Assembly (NCBI GenBank): GCA_013153405.1
Contig: JAADEM010000071.1
Span: 1-64,000 of the forward strand
Direction: 5' to 3'
Source of the DNA: Chlorobiota bacterium
GTDB taxonomy: Bacteria > Bacteroidota > Bacteroidia > Bacteroidales > Marinilabiliaceae
DNA length: 64,000 nucleotides
Shown here: piece by piece, positions 42,851 to 51,938 of the stretch
How positions within the stretch are numbered: position 1 is the stretch's first letter
Layout: each line of letters starts with the position of its first letter
Program-made: the position numbers and the translations under genes
Notes under the pieces: model-generated
Told to the model about the DNA's origin: nothing
Databases searched by the model: none
Seen by the model: only the letters and a program-made list of their open reading frames with translations

Positions 42851-45643
42851 ATGAAAGCAGCCTATATTTATACTCTTATCTTGATATTTTTTTTATTTTC
42901 CTGTAAACAAAATGATACTTTATGGATAGTAACAGCTCCGGCATATAAAGAATTAACAAAGATTGACACAAACGGAATCACAGTTATCCCGAATGGCAGA
43001 TTTATCACTCCATATGGCAAAACAATTACAACGGCTCCTCACCCCTACGGCTTGGCTTTAAGTCCTGATAATAATATTGCAGTAACTGCCAATTCAGGTA
43101 TAAAACCATTATCTATAACTATCTTAAGAGACTTATTAACCGATAACCCGAAAGTACAGCAGGTGCCACCGGGTGCTTCGACAGACAAAGGCGTTTTGGC
43201 CTCCGTATTTATGGGACTTGCCATAGCTCCCGACAACAAAACTATTTACGTATCTGGCGGACAGGAAAACAAGATTTATCTTTTCGATGCTATTACCGGC
43301 AATAAATTAGGAGAAATAGACTGTGCATATACCTCTGACAATGTTGATTATACTCATGGCTACATTGGCGACCTCACCCTTACAAAAGATGGAAAAACAC
43401 TTTATGCCGTAGATCAGATTGGGTTCAGGATGGTAGTAATTGACACAAAAAATAAAAAGCTAAAATATTCTGTTCCTGTTGGCAGGTATCCTTTTGGGAT
43501 CTGCCTTTCACCTGATGAAAAGAAAGCTTATTTAGCCAATGTCGGAATGTTTCGTTATGCAAAAATCAGGCAGTCGGATAAAAAAAACGCAAAAATAAAA
43601 CCTGTCAATCTGCCGGTATACGCATTCGGCTCTAAAGAAATGATAGAAGGGATAAATAATGATACCATTTACGTACCGCCATTAGGAGACCCTAATGTTC
43701 CGGAATCATTTTCAGTATTTGTAATTGATGTTTCAGATGAAAAATACAGAACACTGGCAAAAGTAAAAACAGGGCACCTGGTTGGAGCAATGGTAGAAGA
43801 CATTCCTGCAATCGGAGGCTCCAGTCCGAACTCTATTGCAGCAACTGACAAATACGTGTTTGTAAGCAACGGAAACAATGACAACATCTCAGTTATCTCC
43901 TACGAAAAAGATACCGTTATCGCCACAATACCACTTGTTCTGGACAAACGCATGAAACACTTCAGAGGAGTAATTCCATTCGGCGTTGCAGTGAGTCCTG
44001 ACCAGAAACGTCTTTATGTTGCAGAATCGGGAATAAATGCAATTGCTGTAATTGATGCTGAGAATTTTAAAGTTCTGGGACATATTCCTGCAGGATGGTT
44101 TCCTGCTAAAATAAAAGTAACCAATGATGGAAAAAAATTAATTGTAACCAATGCTAAAGGATACGGTAGCGGACCCAATGGTGGTAAAAACTTCAAATGC
44201 GGCCCTGAAGGCAGCTATATAGGGGCATTAATGAAGGGGAACGTACAGATAATATCCATCCCTGATGACATTAAGCTAAAGGAACTTACCCAAAAAACCA
44301 TTGCAAACAATTACAGGTTCCGCAGAACAAATGACCCATCATTCCTTTCTCGCAAAAACAATCCAATACCATTATATCCCGGTGAAAAAGAGAGTCCGAT
44401 AAAACATATAGTCTTTATTTCGAAAGAAAACAGGACCTATGACGAAATCCTTGGACAATTAGAAAAGGGAAATGGCGATCCGGAACTGGCAAGGTACGGA
44501 TACAATGTGTCTTTTATTAATCATAAAAAAACCGAATCGGTAACCAATGTAACAGTAATGCCTAACCACCTTGCTCTGGCCGGAACTTTTGCTTTTGCTG
44601 ATAATTTTTACGTCGATTCAGATGTTTCGGCCGACGGTCACCGGTGGCTTGTAAACACATATCCCAATGAATGGTGCGAAACTACAACATCGGCCAATTA
44701 CGGAGACAACAGGAAGTATAAAAACAACTCAAAAGCTCCTGGTGTTTTTGCCATGACAGGAGCTGCCGGAGCCGTTTACCCGGAAGACTATAACGAAGCC
44801 GGGTCAATGTGGGATCACCTCGAACGCAACGGTATCAATTTTTACAATTTCGGATTCAGCATAATGTTTGAACCGGCGATATACCGAAAACGTTTTACCG
44901 ACACCGGTATCAGACAATATATAAACTATCCGGTACCACAACCTCTCAAATCAAGAACTTCGACAATGTATCCTACATACAACACTGCCATTCCGGATCA
45001 ATTCCGCATCGACAGGTTCATAGAAGAATTTAATAAAAAATGGATAACCGAAACCGACTCTATGCCCTCACTCATAACCGTAATTATACCGAATGACCAT
45101 GGAGCAAACGACAGACCAGAAGCCGGATATCCGTTCAGAGAAAGTTATATGGCCGACAATGATCTGGCTGTAGGAAGAATAGTCGAATTTTTATCCAGAA
45201 CTCCTTACTGGAAAAACATGATGATAGTAATAACTGAAGACGATGCTCAAAACGGAGTAGATCATATTGATGCTCACAGAAGCATTCTAATGGTTATTTC
45301 ACCTTATGTGAAACGGAATTATGCAAGTCATGTACATTACAGCTTCGGCAGTATATTCAAAACATTCTGGAATATACTGGGATTGCCATACCTGAATCAA
45401 TATGATGCTGCTGCAAATGACCTGGCAGACTTCTTTACTGATAATCCAGACTTTACTCCATACAATGCGCTTCCGGTTGATAAGAGAGTATTTGACCCAC
45501 AAAAAGCTCTGGACCCGTTTGACAAGGATTTCGACTGGAAAGCAGTTACAAACTCACCGGAAATTGATAATGTGGAAGACATGATAAAATACAGCAAAGA
45601 ACAAGATGAATACAGATTAAAAAACCGGGAGAAAGAGAAATGA
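42851..45643 (+). CDS. YncE-like beta-propeller / phosphoesterase fusion lipoprotein
   Basis: The 930-residue protein has a lipoprotein signal ending LFSC with cysteine C18. Residues about 60-470 form a YVTN/YncE-type propeller, seen in repeated blade wording such as PYGLALSPDNNIAVTANSG, PFGICLSPDEKKAYLANVG and PFGVAVSPDQKRLYVAESG. Residues about 515-880 resemble the phosphoesterase family that includes phospholipase C and acid phosphatases: HIVFISKENRTYDEILGQ, ADNFYVDSDVSADGHRWLV, IIPNDHGAND and MIVITEDDAQNGVDHIDAHR. Metal-ligand candidates are intact, so an active phosphate-ester hydrolase at the periplasm or outer membrane is likely; the substrate is unknown. It has its own promoter box and may be transcribed separately from the barrel protein 178 bp downstream. 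Confidence 0.85.
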   Translation: MKAAYIYTLILIFFLFSCKQNDTLWIVTAPAYKELTKIDTNGITVIPNGRFITPYGKTITTAPHPYGLALSPDNNIAVTANSGIKPLSITILRDLLTDNPKVQQVPPGASTDKGVLASVFMGLAIAPDNKTIYVSGGQENKIYLFDAITGNKLGEIDCAYTSDNVDYTHGYIGDLTLTKDGKTLYAVDQIGFRMVVIDTKNKKLKYSVPVGRYPFGICLSPDEKKAYLANVGMFRYAKIRQSDKKNAKIKPVNLPVYAFGSKEMIEGINNDTIYVPPLGDPNVPESFSVFVIDVSDEKYRTLAKVKTGHLVGAMVEDIPAIGGSSPNSIAATDKYVFVSNGNNDNISVISYEKDTVIATIPLVLDKRMKHFRGVIPFGVAVSPDQKRLYVAESGINAIAVIDAENFKVLGHIPAGWFPAKIKVTNDGKKLIVTNAKGYGSGPNGGKNFKCGPEGSYIGALMKGNVQIISIPDDIKLKELTQKTIANNYRFRRTNDPSFLSRKNNPIPLYPGEKESPIKHIVFISKENRTYDEILGQLEKGNGDPELARYGYNVSFINHKKTESVTNVTVMPNHLALAGTFAFADNFYVDSDVSADGHRWLVNTYPNEWCETTTSANYGDNRKYKNNSKAPGVFAMTGAAGAVYPEDYNEAGSMWDHLERNGINFYNFGFSIMFEPAIYRKRFTDTGIRQYINYPVPQPLKSRTSTMYPTYNTAIPDQFRIDRFIEEFNKKWITETDSMPSLITVIIPNDHGANDRPEAGYPFRESYMADNDLAVGRIVEFLSRTPYWKNMMIVITEDDAQNGVDHIDAHRSILMVISPYVKRNYASHVHYSFGSIFKTFWNILGLPYLNQYDAAANDLADFFTDNPDFTPYNALPVDKRVFDPQKALDPFDKDFDWKAVTNSPEIDNVEDMIKYSKEQDEYRLKNREKEK

Positions 45644-45821
45644 AAAACAGTGATGCCTTTTTAACAATCTATCCTTATAAATATGAATTTCCTTATATAA
45701 ATAAGTGAGAATGGCAATTGCATTGTCATTACTATGAAAAACATTTTAAACTTAGTTTCGTTAAAATGGATAAAACAAACCGTTTCTCTGATAATATGTT
45801 AAACTAAAATTATTGAAAATT

Positions 45822-46403
45822 ATGAAAAAGACATTATTAATTTTAATGGTTACATTATTACTTGTTCCATTTGCATCAATGGCACAAATAAAAATAAAGC
45901 CGGCTTTTGGAATCAACTTTGCAAGCCTAAATACCGATGAATATAAAATGGAAGGTAAAACCGGATATCAAATAGGTGGTTCTATTGCTTTTGGAACAAA
46001 ATTCATTGTTGAACCTGGTATCTTCTGGCAAAAAGACAACTATGAAGGTGAATACACTGCTTTAAGCATAGGACAAGAAGTAGTTTTCGACGGTGATTAC
46101 AGCAGTCTTAAAATTCCTCTTTACTTCGGTTATTACCTAATTGGTGATTCTAAATCAACTCTGGGAATACGTGTTTTCGGAGGCCCTTCAGCTAAATTTG
46201 TAATTTCAGATGACAACAACGGGCTGCCTGATGAGTTTTCTGATATAAACGATGCCATCTGGGGTATAAAACTAGGTGCCGGTGTTGATTTTTCATTCAT
46301 GTTTGCCGAGCTTGGTTACAACTGGGGACTAAATGAGGTATTTGACGGAGTGGATAACTCACAAACAAATCACTTTGAACTTACATTCGGCATGAAATTC
46401 TAA
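45822..46403 (+). CDS. Outer-membrane beta-barrel protein (193 aa)
   Basis: I chose the ATG at 45822; the frame extends three codons further to a TTG at 45813, but the ATG places the basic residues and hydrophobic core of the signal peptide correctly. The signal ends ASMAQ. The mature chain has alternating aromatic strands (VEPGIFWQKDNYEGEY, LKIPLYFGYYL, FAELGYNWGLNEVF) and ends in the aromatic FGMKF. It matches the small 8-stranded porin-like barrels common in Bacteroidota. No ligand or enzyme motif is visible. A strong terminator follows at 46432-46500. Confidence 0.82.
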   Translation: MKKTLLILMVTLLLVPFASMAQIKIKPAFGINFASLNTDEYKMEGKTGYQIGGSIAFGTKFIVEPGIFWQKDNYEGEYTALSIGQEVVFDGDYSSLKIPLYFGYYLIGDSKSTLGIRVFGGPSAKFVISDDNNGLPDEFSDINDAIWGIKLGAGVDFSFMFAELGYNWGLNEVFDGVDNSQTNHFELTFGMKF

Positions 46404-46860
46404 TTACTCGATATCTGATTACCAAAATAAGGGTATCCAAAAAGCTGTCATTCTCACCTTTGATTAATGAATCTGCTTTTTGGATACTTTTTTTTACCCT
46501 TTCTTTAGCTTCTTCTGGGATTTATTCTATTTCTATTATTCTTTCTGACTCATAAATTACCGCCAGTAAATTCCCTATTTATTTAGAAAAGAAGACAGAT
46601 AAAAAGAATTGCGACATCCAAACAGGCAATTAAGTATTAAATACCTCCTTGTCATTTTCTATTGTTACACTGCTAGTTACATCCCATTAGTGTATTCTTA
46701 AAAGCAGATTATCTACACATATCGACAACTCATCAATAAGTCATCAACAAATCCTGACCATTGGTTAAATTTCAAAATATTTAATATTAGCTTTAAGCTG
46801 AAAAATATCATTAATTAAAAAAAGCCTGACAAATTCAATAATTGTTTCCAAATCCTAAAA
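46404..46860. other. Spacer with terminator
   Basis: No gene is seen in 457 bases. The first 100 bases carry the terminator of the barrel gene. The remainder is AT-rich, with small palindromes such as AGCTTTAAGCT near 46790, and no exact promoter box was found before the T9SS cargo gene. Confidence 0.5.
46432..46500 (+). terminator. Terminator of the beta-barrel gene
   Basis: The arms GTATCCAAAAAGC and GCTTTTTGGATAC pair perfectly around about 30 nt and are followed by T8. The loop is long for a terminator, and the ATCCAAAAAG motif recalls the arms at 40997 and 31738. Confidence 0.7.
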
Positions 46861-47388
46861 ATGATTTTTATGAAAAACAAAAACTCAAAAGCATTAAAGA
46901 CAAAAGGAATTAAAATGTACATTTCATTGCTTTTCCTATGTTTTTTATTGTTGCAAACTACTAATGCCCAGAAAGCCATAACAACGGCAGGGAGCGATGC
47001 TTCAGGAACAGCCGGAAGCATAAGTTACACTGTTGGACAGGTGACATACTCAACATCCAGCGGTTCAAACGGTTCTGTGACACAAGGTGTACAACAGCCC
47101 TATGAGATATCAGTCTCAACTGCTCTGAAAGATACAGAAGATATCACACTCGGGTTTTCTGCTTATCCTAATCCCACATCTGACATCCTGAAACTTAAAA
47201 CAGGAGAACGCGATTTCAATGACATATCGTACAAATTATTCGATGTGAATGGTAAGCTGATAAAAGCAGATAAAATTACAGGATCCGAGACATCGGTCAA
47301 CATGCAAAACCTTTTGCCTTCGGTTTACTTTATCAAGATGATAGAAAATGGTAAAGAGATAAAAATATTTAAAATAATCAAAAAGTAA
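46861..47388 (+). CDS. Secreted protein with type IX secretion C-terminal sorting domain
   Basis: The 175-residue chain begins with a basic N-terminus; M19 would also be a good start, just before the hydrophobic signal core LLFLCFLLLQ and cleavage at TNAQ. A Gly/Ser-rich segment (SDASGTAGSISYTVGQVTYS) leads to the C-terminal T9SS type A sorting domain of about 75 residues, starting AYPNPTSDILKLK and including YKLFDVNGKLIKADK and PSVYFIKMIENGK. The protein should be exported by Sec, then passed through the outer membrane by the T9SS and cell-surface anchored or released. porW and porX in this window belong to that pathway. The mature portion is too small to suggest an enzyme. The next gene starts within about 110 bp, so the two may be co-transcribed. 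Confidence 0.88.
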   Translation: MIFMKNKNSKALKTKGIKMYISLLFLCFLLLQTTNAQKAITTAGSDASGTAGSISYTVGQVTYSTSSGSNGSVTQGVQQPYEISVSTALKDTEDITLGFSAYPNPTSDILKLKTGERDFNDISYKLFDVNGKLIKADKITGSETSVNMQNLLPSVYFIKMIENGKEIKIFKIIKK

Positions 47389-47498
47389 TAATTATACGTC
47401 ATTGCGAATTCTCCGAATGGTAAATGAAACAATCTATACTGCATGTAAATATTGTTTATTCTCTATTGTTTATAGCAATGACAATAAAACCTAAAACC

Positions 47499-48944
47499 AT
47501 GAAACGAACATTTACATTTTTCGCAGCATTTATTCTCGCTGCAATTACATTAATGGCTCAAAGCCCCGAAAAAATGAGTTATCAGGCAGTAGTACGCGAT
47601 GCAAACAATGACCTGATAAAAGATACACAAATAGGAATTCAGATAAGTATTCTGCAAAGTACAAGTGACGGAACTGTAGTATATATTGAAACACAGACAC
47701 CAACAACAAATGCCAATGGCCTTGCGACTATTGAAATTGGCGATGGCACTGTTGTTTCCGGGGACTTTTCAACCATCGACTGGTCTGTTGGTCCCTACTT
47801 CATAAAAACAGAAACTGATATTGATGATGATGGCAATTATGATATTGCTTCCACAAGCCAGCTCTTAAGTGTTCCTTATGCTTTGTATGCTAAAACGGCA
47901 GGAGATGTTACACAAACAGACCTGGGAGATGTTCTTGCCAATGGCAATGACGGAAACGGAAAACAGGTAAAAAACATCGCCGATCCTACAGATGCACAGG
48001 ATGCTGCAACAAAATCGTATGTAGATGCTCTTATGGATATTATGGAAAACAATGGACTCACCGTTGTTGATTTTTCTGAGGATGCTACATCAATTGATGT
48101 TGGGGAAAGTGTTACCTTTTCAGGTACTTCGGAAATAAAACCGACTACCTGGGCATGGGACTTTGGCGACGGAGAAACTAGCTCTGAACAGAACCCCACT
48201 CATACATATACTACAGCCGGAACTTTCACTGTTAGCTTAACTGCAAACAACGGAACTATTTCAAGAACCAAAACCAAAACGGACCTGATAACAGTAAAAA
48301 ACGAAGTAACCGATATTGACGGAAATACTTACCAGGCATTAACTATTGGAAACCAAACCTGGATGGCAGAAAATCTTAAAGTAACACATTTCCCCGACGG
48401 CACGGAAATACCATTAGTAACCGGAAATGATAACTGGAAAGCATTGGGAGACAACAATACTGATTATGCATATTGTTGGTATGAAGATAACAAAGGAACT
48501 TATGAAAAATACGGAGCTCTATATACATGGGCAGCTATAATGTACGGCGCAAGTGCAACAAATAATAATCCAAGCGGAGTGCAGGGAATTTGCCCTGACG
48601 GATGGCACATTCCAAGTGATGCAGAATGGGATGAACTAACTAACTATTTAGGCACATCTAATGCTGCCAGCAAATTAGCAGGTGATGCAACCCTTTGGAC
48701 TTCTGGCGCCTTGACACAAGATTCCGATTTCGGCACAACCGGATTCAATGCCCTTCCCGGAGGATACAGATCATTTGACACTGGAGCATCAGACGGAATA
48801 AGTACAAATGGAAACTGGTGGAGTACTACTGATTATATCAACACCGGAGCATACATTCAACGATTTTATTACGACCGAACTGACGTATACCAAGGTCATG
48901 ATTATAAATCTTCCGGATTTTCTGTTCGTTGTGTAAAAGATTAG
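47499..48944 (+). CDS. PKD and FISUMP-domain surface protein
   Basis: I place the start at the ATG at 47499, giving 481 residues and a clean signal peptide (MKRTFTFFAAFILAAITLMA then QS); an earlier in-frame ATG at 47424 would add 25 residues and spoil it. The N-terminal region (MSYQAVVRDANNDLI, about 10-130) resembles a domain frequent in Bacteroidota tail-fibre-like or surface proteins. A PKD domain follows (about 195-270, TTWAWDFGDGETSSEQNPTH). The C-terminal FISUMP domain (about 275-480) shows IGNQTWMAENLKVTHFPDG, GICPDGWHIPSDAEWDEL and a closing SVRCVKD. There is no T9SS sorting domain at the C-terminus, so export beyond the periplasm is unclear. A likely role is adhesion or carbohydrate contact, by analogy only. 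Confidence 0.85.
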   Translation: MKRTFTFFAAFILAAITLMAQSPEKMSYQAVVRDANNDLIKDTQIGIQISILQSTSDGTVVYIETQTPTTNANGLATIEIGDGTVVSGDFSTIDWSVGPYFIKTETDIDDDGNYDIASTSQLLSVPYALYAKTAGDVTQTDLGDVLANGNDGNGKQVKNIADPTDAQDAATKSYVDALMDIMENNGLTVVDFSEDATSIDVGESVTFSGTSEIKPTTWAWDFGDGETSSEQNPTHTYTTAGTFTVSLTANNGTISRTKTKTDLITVKNEVTDIDGNTYQALTIGNQTWMAENLKVTHFPDGTEIPLVTGNDNWKALGDNNTDYAYCWYEDNKGTYEKYGALYTWAAIMYGASATNNNPSGVQGICPDGWHIPSDAEWDELTNYLGTSNAASKLAGDATLWTSGALTQDSDFGTTGFNALPGGYRSFDTGASDGISTNGNWWSTTDYINTGAYIQRFYYDRTDVYQGHDYKSSGFSVRCVKD

Positions 48945-48963
48945 ATTTTAAGGAATTTTTTTG

Positions 48964-48996
48964 CGTCGGTATCAAATAAACGATACCGACGTTTTT
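48964..48996. terminator. Terminator between the FISUMP gene and the polyferredoxin gene
   Basis: The perfect 10-bp stem CGTCGGTATC / GATACCGACG has an 8-nt loop. T5 follows on the plus strand and a short A/T-rich run on the other side, so it can serve both convergent genes. Confidence 0.85.
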
Positions 48997-49000
48997 GTTA

Positions 49001-50596
49001 TCAGAATGGGAACTCATCCGTCTCTTCATACTCAAGTTTTTCCTGTTTTGGTTTTTCAGCCAAAACATGAGTCTGATTGGCAATTACAAAAATTGCCTTA
49101 TGCGGATCTGTGGCAGGACAGGCATACTCACAGGCACCACATCCGATACAGATATCCGGATTAATCTCAGGTGCTGTAAGCTCTTTTTTATGCGGGAACC
49201 GTTTATTTATATACGGCACCATTTTTACAGCCTGTGTAGGACAATGCTCCGAACATGAACCGCAGGCAGTACCTTCCGACTCAACAATACAATGTTCAAG
49301 TTGCAAAAAAACCTTTCCCAGCTGTGTCAGATGTTTTTCTTCTTTGGGCAGCTTAATTATAGCTCCGGTAGGACAAACCTCTCCGCACTTATGACAATCA
49401 AAATTACAGAAATAGGCATCGTAATCCATATGAGGAACATTAATTCCTGACAAACCGTAATCCAAAAATGAAGGCTGTAGAACCTTTGTTGGACAAGCCG
49501 ACACACAAAGATGACATGCAATACACTTATCAATTAAATGTTGAATATTTCCAACTCCCGGAGGAGCAACAGGACCACGGTCGTAATACGGATCTTTCCC
49601 GGCCGAAGCACCTGCAACCTTTTCAGAAACTTTTGCAGGCAAAGCCAATGCTTTAGTAGCTATTAAACCTGCCGTAGCAGTAAGGAACATTCGCCTTTCA
49701 AGCCCTTTTTTTATTTTCAACGGTTCAGTTATCGGGTTATTTACTGTTACCGGCTTAAGCTTATGCTTATTGTAGCCAATACTTGTAACCTCACACACAG
49801 GAATACAGTTGTAACAACTGATGCACCTTGTTTCATCAACCTCCATATTCTTAATATCAATACAGTTTGCTTTACAAACTGCCTGACATTTCCCACACTG
49901 GGTACATGTTGATTTTGAAATTCTGATTTTGAATATTGAGAATTTTGACAACCATCCTAGAAATGTTCCCACCGGACACACTGAATTACAATAAAGACGT
50001 CCGTAATCTTTTGCCAGATATGTTACCAAAAACAACATTCCTGCACCAAATATGAATCCTGTCAGACTAAAAGGGCTGTATTCCATCTGATGCAGTCCCA
50101 AAAATGGAATATACGCCAAAATATTATTTATAAACAACAATACCGGTTGATAAATATGAGTTGCAATACGACCAAATACAGCATAAGGCTCTAAAAGGTT
50201 CAACAGAAGTATTGAATTAAATACAATAACAACTAATGTAATTCCAAGTATAGTATACCTGAGAGTATTAAATGCTTTTTTAAACCTAAGCCTCTGTTTA
50301 GGGCCAAATCTACGTCTGAAATATATAACTATATCCTGCAGAATGCCTAAAGGACAGATAGCAGAACAATATATTCGCCCTCCCAGTAAAGTCATTAGAA
50401 TAATCACAATAAAACCTATTGACAAAACCGTACCCGGTGTGAAAAATTTTATTGCCGAAGGTACGAACTGCAAATACAAAGCTGTATTCTGAATACCGGA
50501 AGGCAGATTGCCTTTAACATCAGAAAATGAAACCAAAACAGCAATAAAAAACAACAGAGCAAATATTACTCTCCCCTTCTTTAGATGTTTTTGCAT
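49001..50596 (-). CDS. Membrane polyferredoxin: NapH-like part fused to a ferredoxin part with internal twin-arginine segment
   Basis: The protein has 531 residues. The first 220 resemble NapH/CcoG-type quinol-linked proteins: hydrophobic helices at about 9-26, 56-73, 112-133, 152-166 and 179-196, and two CxxxCP motifs (CSAICP at 77-82, CNSVCP at 203-208). Two 4Fe-4S motifs follow (C231-C241, C258-C268). At 300-317 there is a twin-arginine-like segment ERRMFLTATAGLIATKA. Beyond it come four more cluster motifs (C358-C368, C397-C408, C436-C452 and C483-C493). The organisation looks like a NapH-like protein joined to a NapG-like ferredoxin. It probably carries electrons between quinol or a soluble donor and an unidentified periplasmic partner. 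The Tat-type DUF362 gene 87 bp upstream on the same strand is the obvious candidate partner. Confidence 0.85.
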   Translation of the reverse strand: MQKHLKKGRVIFALLFFIAVLVSFSDVKGNLPSGIQNTALYLQFVPSAIKFFTPGTVLSIGFIVIILMTLLGGRIYCSAICPLGILQDIVIYFRRRFGPKQRLRFKKAFNTLRYTILGITLVVIVFNSILLLNLLEPYAVFGRIATHIYQPVLLFINNILAYIPFLGLHQMEYSPFSLTGFIFGAGMLFLVTYLAKDYGRLYCNSVCPVGTFLGWLSKFSIFKIRISKSTCTQCGKCQAVCKANCIDIKNMEVDETRCISCYNCIPVCEVTSIGYNKHKLKPVTVNNPITEPLKIKKGLERRMFLTATAGLIATKALALPAKVSEKVAGASAGKDPYYDRGPVAPPGVGNIQHLIDKCIACHLCVSACPTKVLQPSFLDYGLSGINVPHMDYDAYFCNFDCHKCGEVCPTGAIIKLPKEEKHLTQLGKVFLQLEHCIVESEGTACGSCSEHCPTQAVKMVPYINKRFPHKKELTAPEINPDICIGCGACEYACPATDPHKAIFVIANQTHVLAEKPKQEKLEYEETDEFPF

Positions 50597-50683
50597 AATT
50601 ATTAAAAAGAAGTTTTGATTATCTGTCCCCTGAAAAACGATAAATCCTTATCCCCGGAAACTGATTGAGAATAAGGAATATTT

Positions 50684-51604
50684 TTAAACAGTTATTCTTT
50701 TTATATTCAATGATTTTAGGTCCATAGTACCAACACCTAATTCCTCAGCCAGGGCAATATGCTTAACTTTGGCAGTATCGACACCAAATATTTTAGTAGC
50801 GGCTGTATCTGCAGCAACCATATCTGTCGAAAGAATTTGATATTTCATTGTAACAACATCAGCCACCGACACACCGCGAGGACCATTTCGCTTCATTACG
50901 TTATAGCCGTCAATAATATTTAAATCAGGTTTTCTGTATGTTGCAAAATCGGCAATACACTGATGAAGATCATTTTTATGCCACCAACCACGATCCCAGA
51001 CAACGCCCATCAGATTCTTCATTGTAAGCGACATTGTGGCACCTCCGTGATTTTTCAACACAGGAACATTTATAAACACATCAGCATTCATAACCAGTTC
51101 ATGAACAGAAGCTTCTTTCAGAGTACGGCCTTTTTCCAAAGTAACAGGCTTGTACATCTTCTTATCTTTACCTGTAACCATCTTACCTCCTGCCTTTTTC
51201 ACAGCCTCCTCAATACCACTGTTTTTATAGCACCGTGTCCATTCATCACATGTATTGTCAAACACAAGCACCTCTTTAGCTCCTGCATCTTTACAATACT
51301 GAATTATTTTTCCAACAAGCACCGGATTTGTATCAGCAGCCCTTTCTGGAGGGGTATCCCAGCCAATGTTGGGCTTCACAACAACAACATCACCAGGTTT
51401 TACAAAACGGCTCATCCCTCCTATTTCTGCTATTCCCTTTTCAAACATCACATCAGGCTCCCCCCCCTTTACAGCAACCAGATCAACAGGACCTTCAGCT
51501 GGCTTTTCCGGACCAAAAACTTCAGTAAATCCTACCGTTGTCATAAATACTCCCGAAGCCACAGATGCTCCAATCGTTTTTTGTATAAAATCTCTTCTTT
51601 TCAT
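50684..51604 (-). CDS. DUF362-domain protein with Tat signal
   Basis: The N-terminus MKRRDFIQKTIGASVASGVF is a twin-arginine signal (KRRDFI followed by a mildly hydrophobic stretch), so the folded protein is exported to the periplasm. The remaining residues match the DUF362 family, with VVVKPNIGWDTPPERAADTN, NVPVLKNHGGATMSLTMKNLMG and VVWDRGWWHKNDLHQ. Some DUF362 proteins carry ferredoxin motifs; this one has no cysteine cluster. It lies directly upstream of the membrane polyferredoxin on the same strand, and the two are probably co-expressed. The biochemical role of the family is not settled. A Tat signal usually implies a cofactor inserted before export, but no cofactor site is visible. Confidence 0.85.
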   Translation of the reverse strand: MKRRDFIQKTIGASVASGVFMTTVGFTEVFGPEKPAEGPVDLVAVKGGEPDVMFEKGIAEIGGMSRFVKPGDVVVVKPNIGWDTPPERAADTNPVLVGKIIQYCKDAGAKEVLVFDNTCDEWTRCYKNSGIEEAVKKAGGKMVTGKDKKMYKPVTLEKGRTLKEASVHELVMNADVFINVPVLKNHGGATMSLTMKNLMGVVWDRGWWHKNDLHQCIADFATYRKPDLNIIDGYNVMKRNGPRGVSVADVVTMKYQILSTDMVAADTAATKIFGVDTAKVKHIALAEELGVGTMDLKSLNIKRITV

Positions 51605-51938
51605 CTCAATTAATTTTTCTCCATTCTGATTCCGGATTCATTTTAAACTGGCTGACAACAACCCTGTATGACCTTTAGAAGCCATAAAATTCACAAAATC
51701 ACATAATTTATTTTGATATCCCCTGTCGAAAATGAAGCTTAAAATACATGTTTATTTAATAACAAACAAATTTAAGAATCGTTCATCTTAAATAAATAGC
51801 AAAAAAACAATAAAACCTGGTTATCAATAGAGGTTTGCATCTCCAATGACTATTTACCGGTTCAGAAAAAACATCACAACCGGGAACGCACTCTTAACAG
51901 TAAAGCAGGATATACGCAAATAACACAAGCAATAGCAA
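51605..51938. other. Spacer upstream of the DUF362 gene
   Basis: No gene is seen in 334 bases. A minus-strand TAAATTTG (51767-51774) gives an exact -7 match and would leave a leader of about 155 nt. Nothing else stands out. Confidence 0.45.
51767..51774 (-). promoter_or_regulatory. Possible -7 box for the DUF362/polyferredoxin pair
   Basis: The minus strand reads TAAATTTG, an exact TAnnTTTG match, with TTTA 18 bp upstream. The leader to the ATG would be long. Confidence 0.35.
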
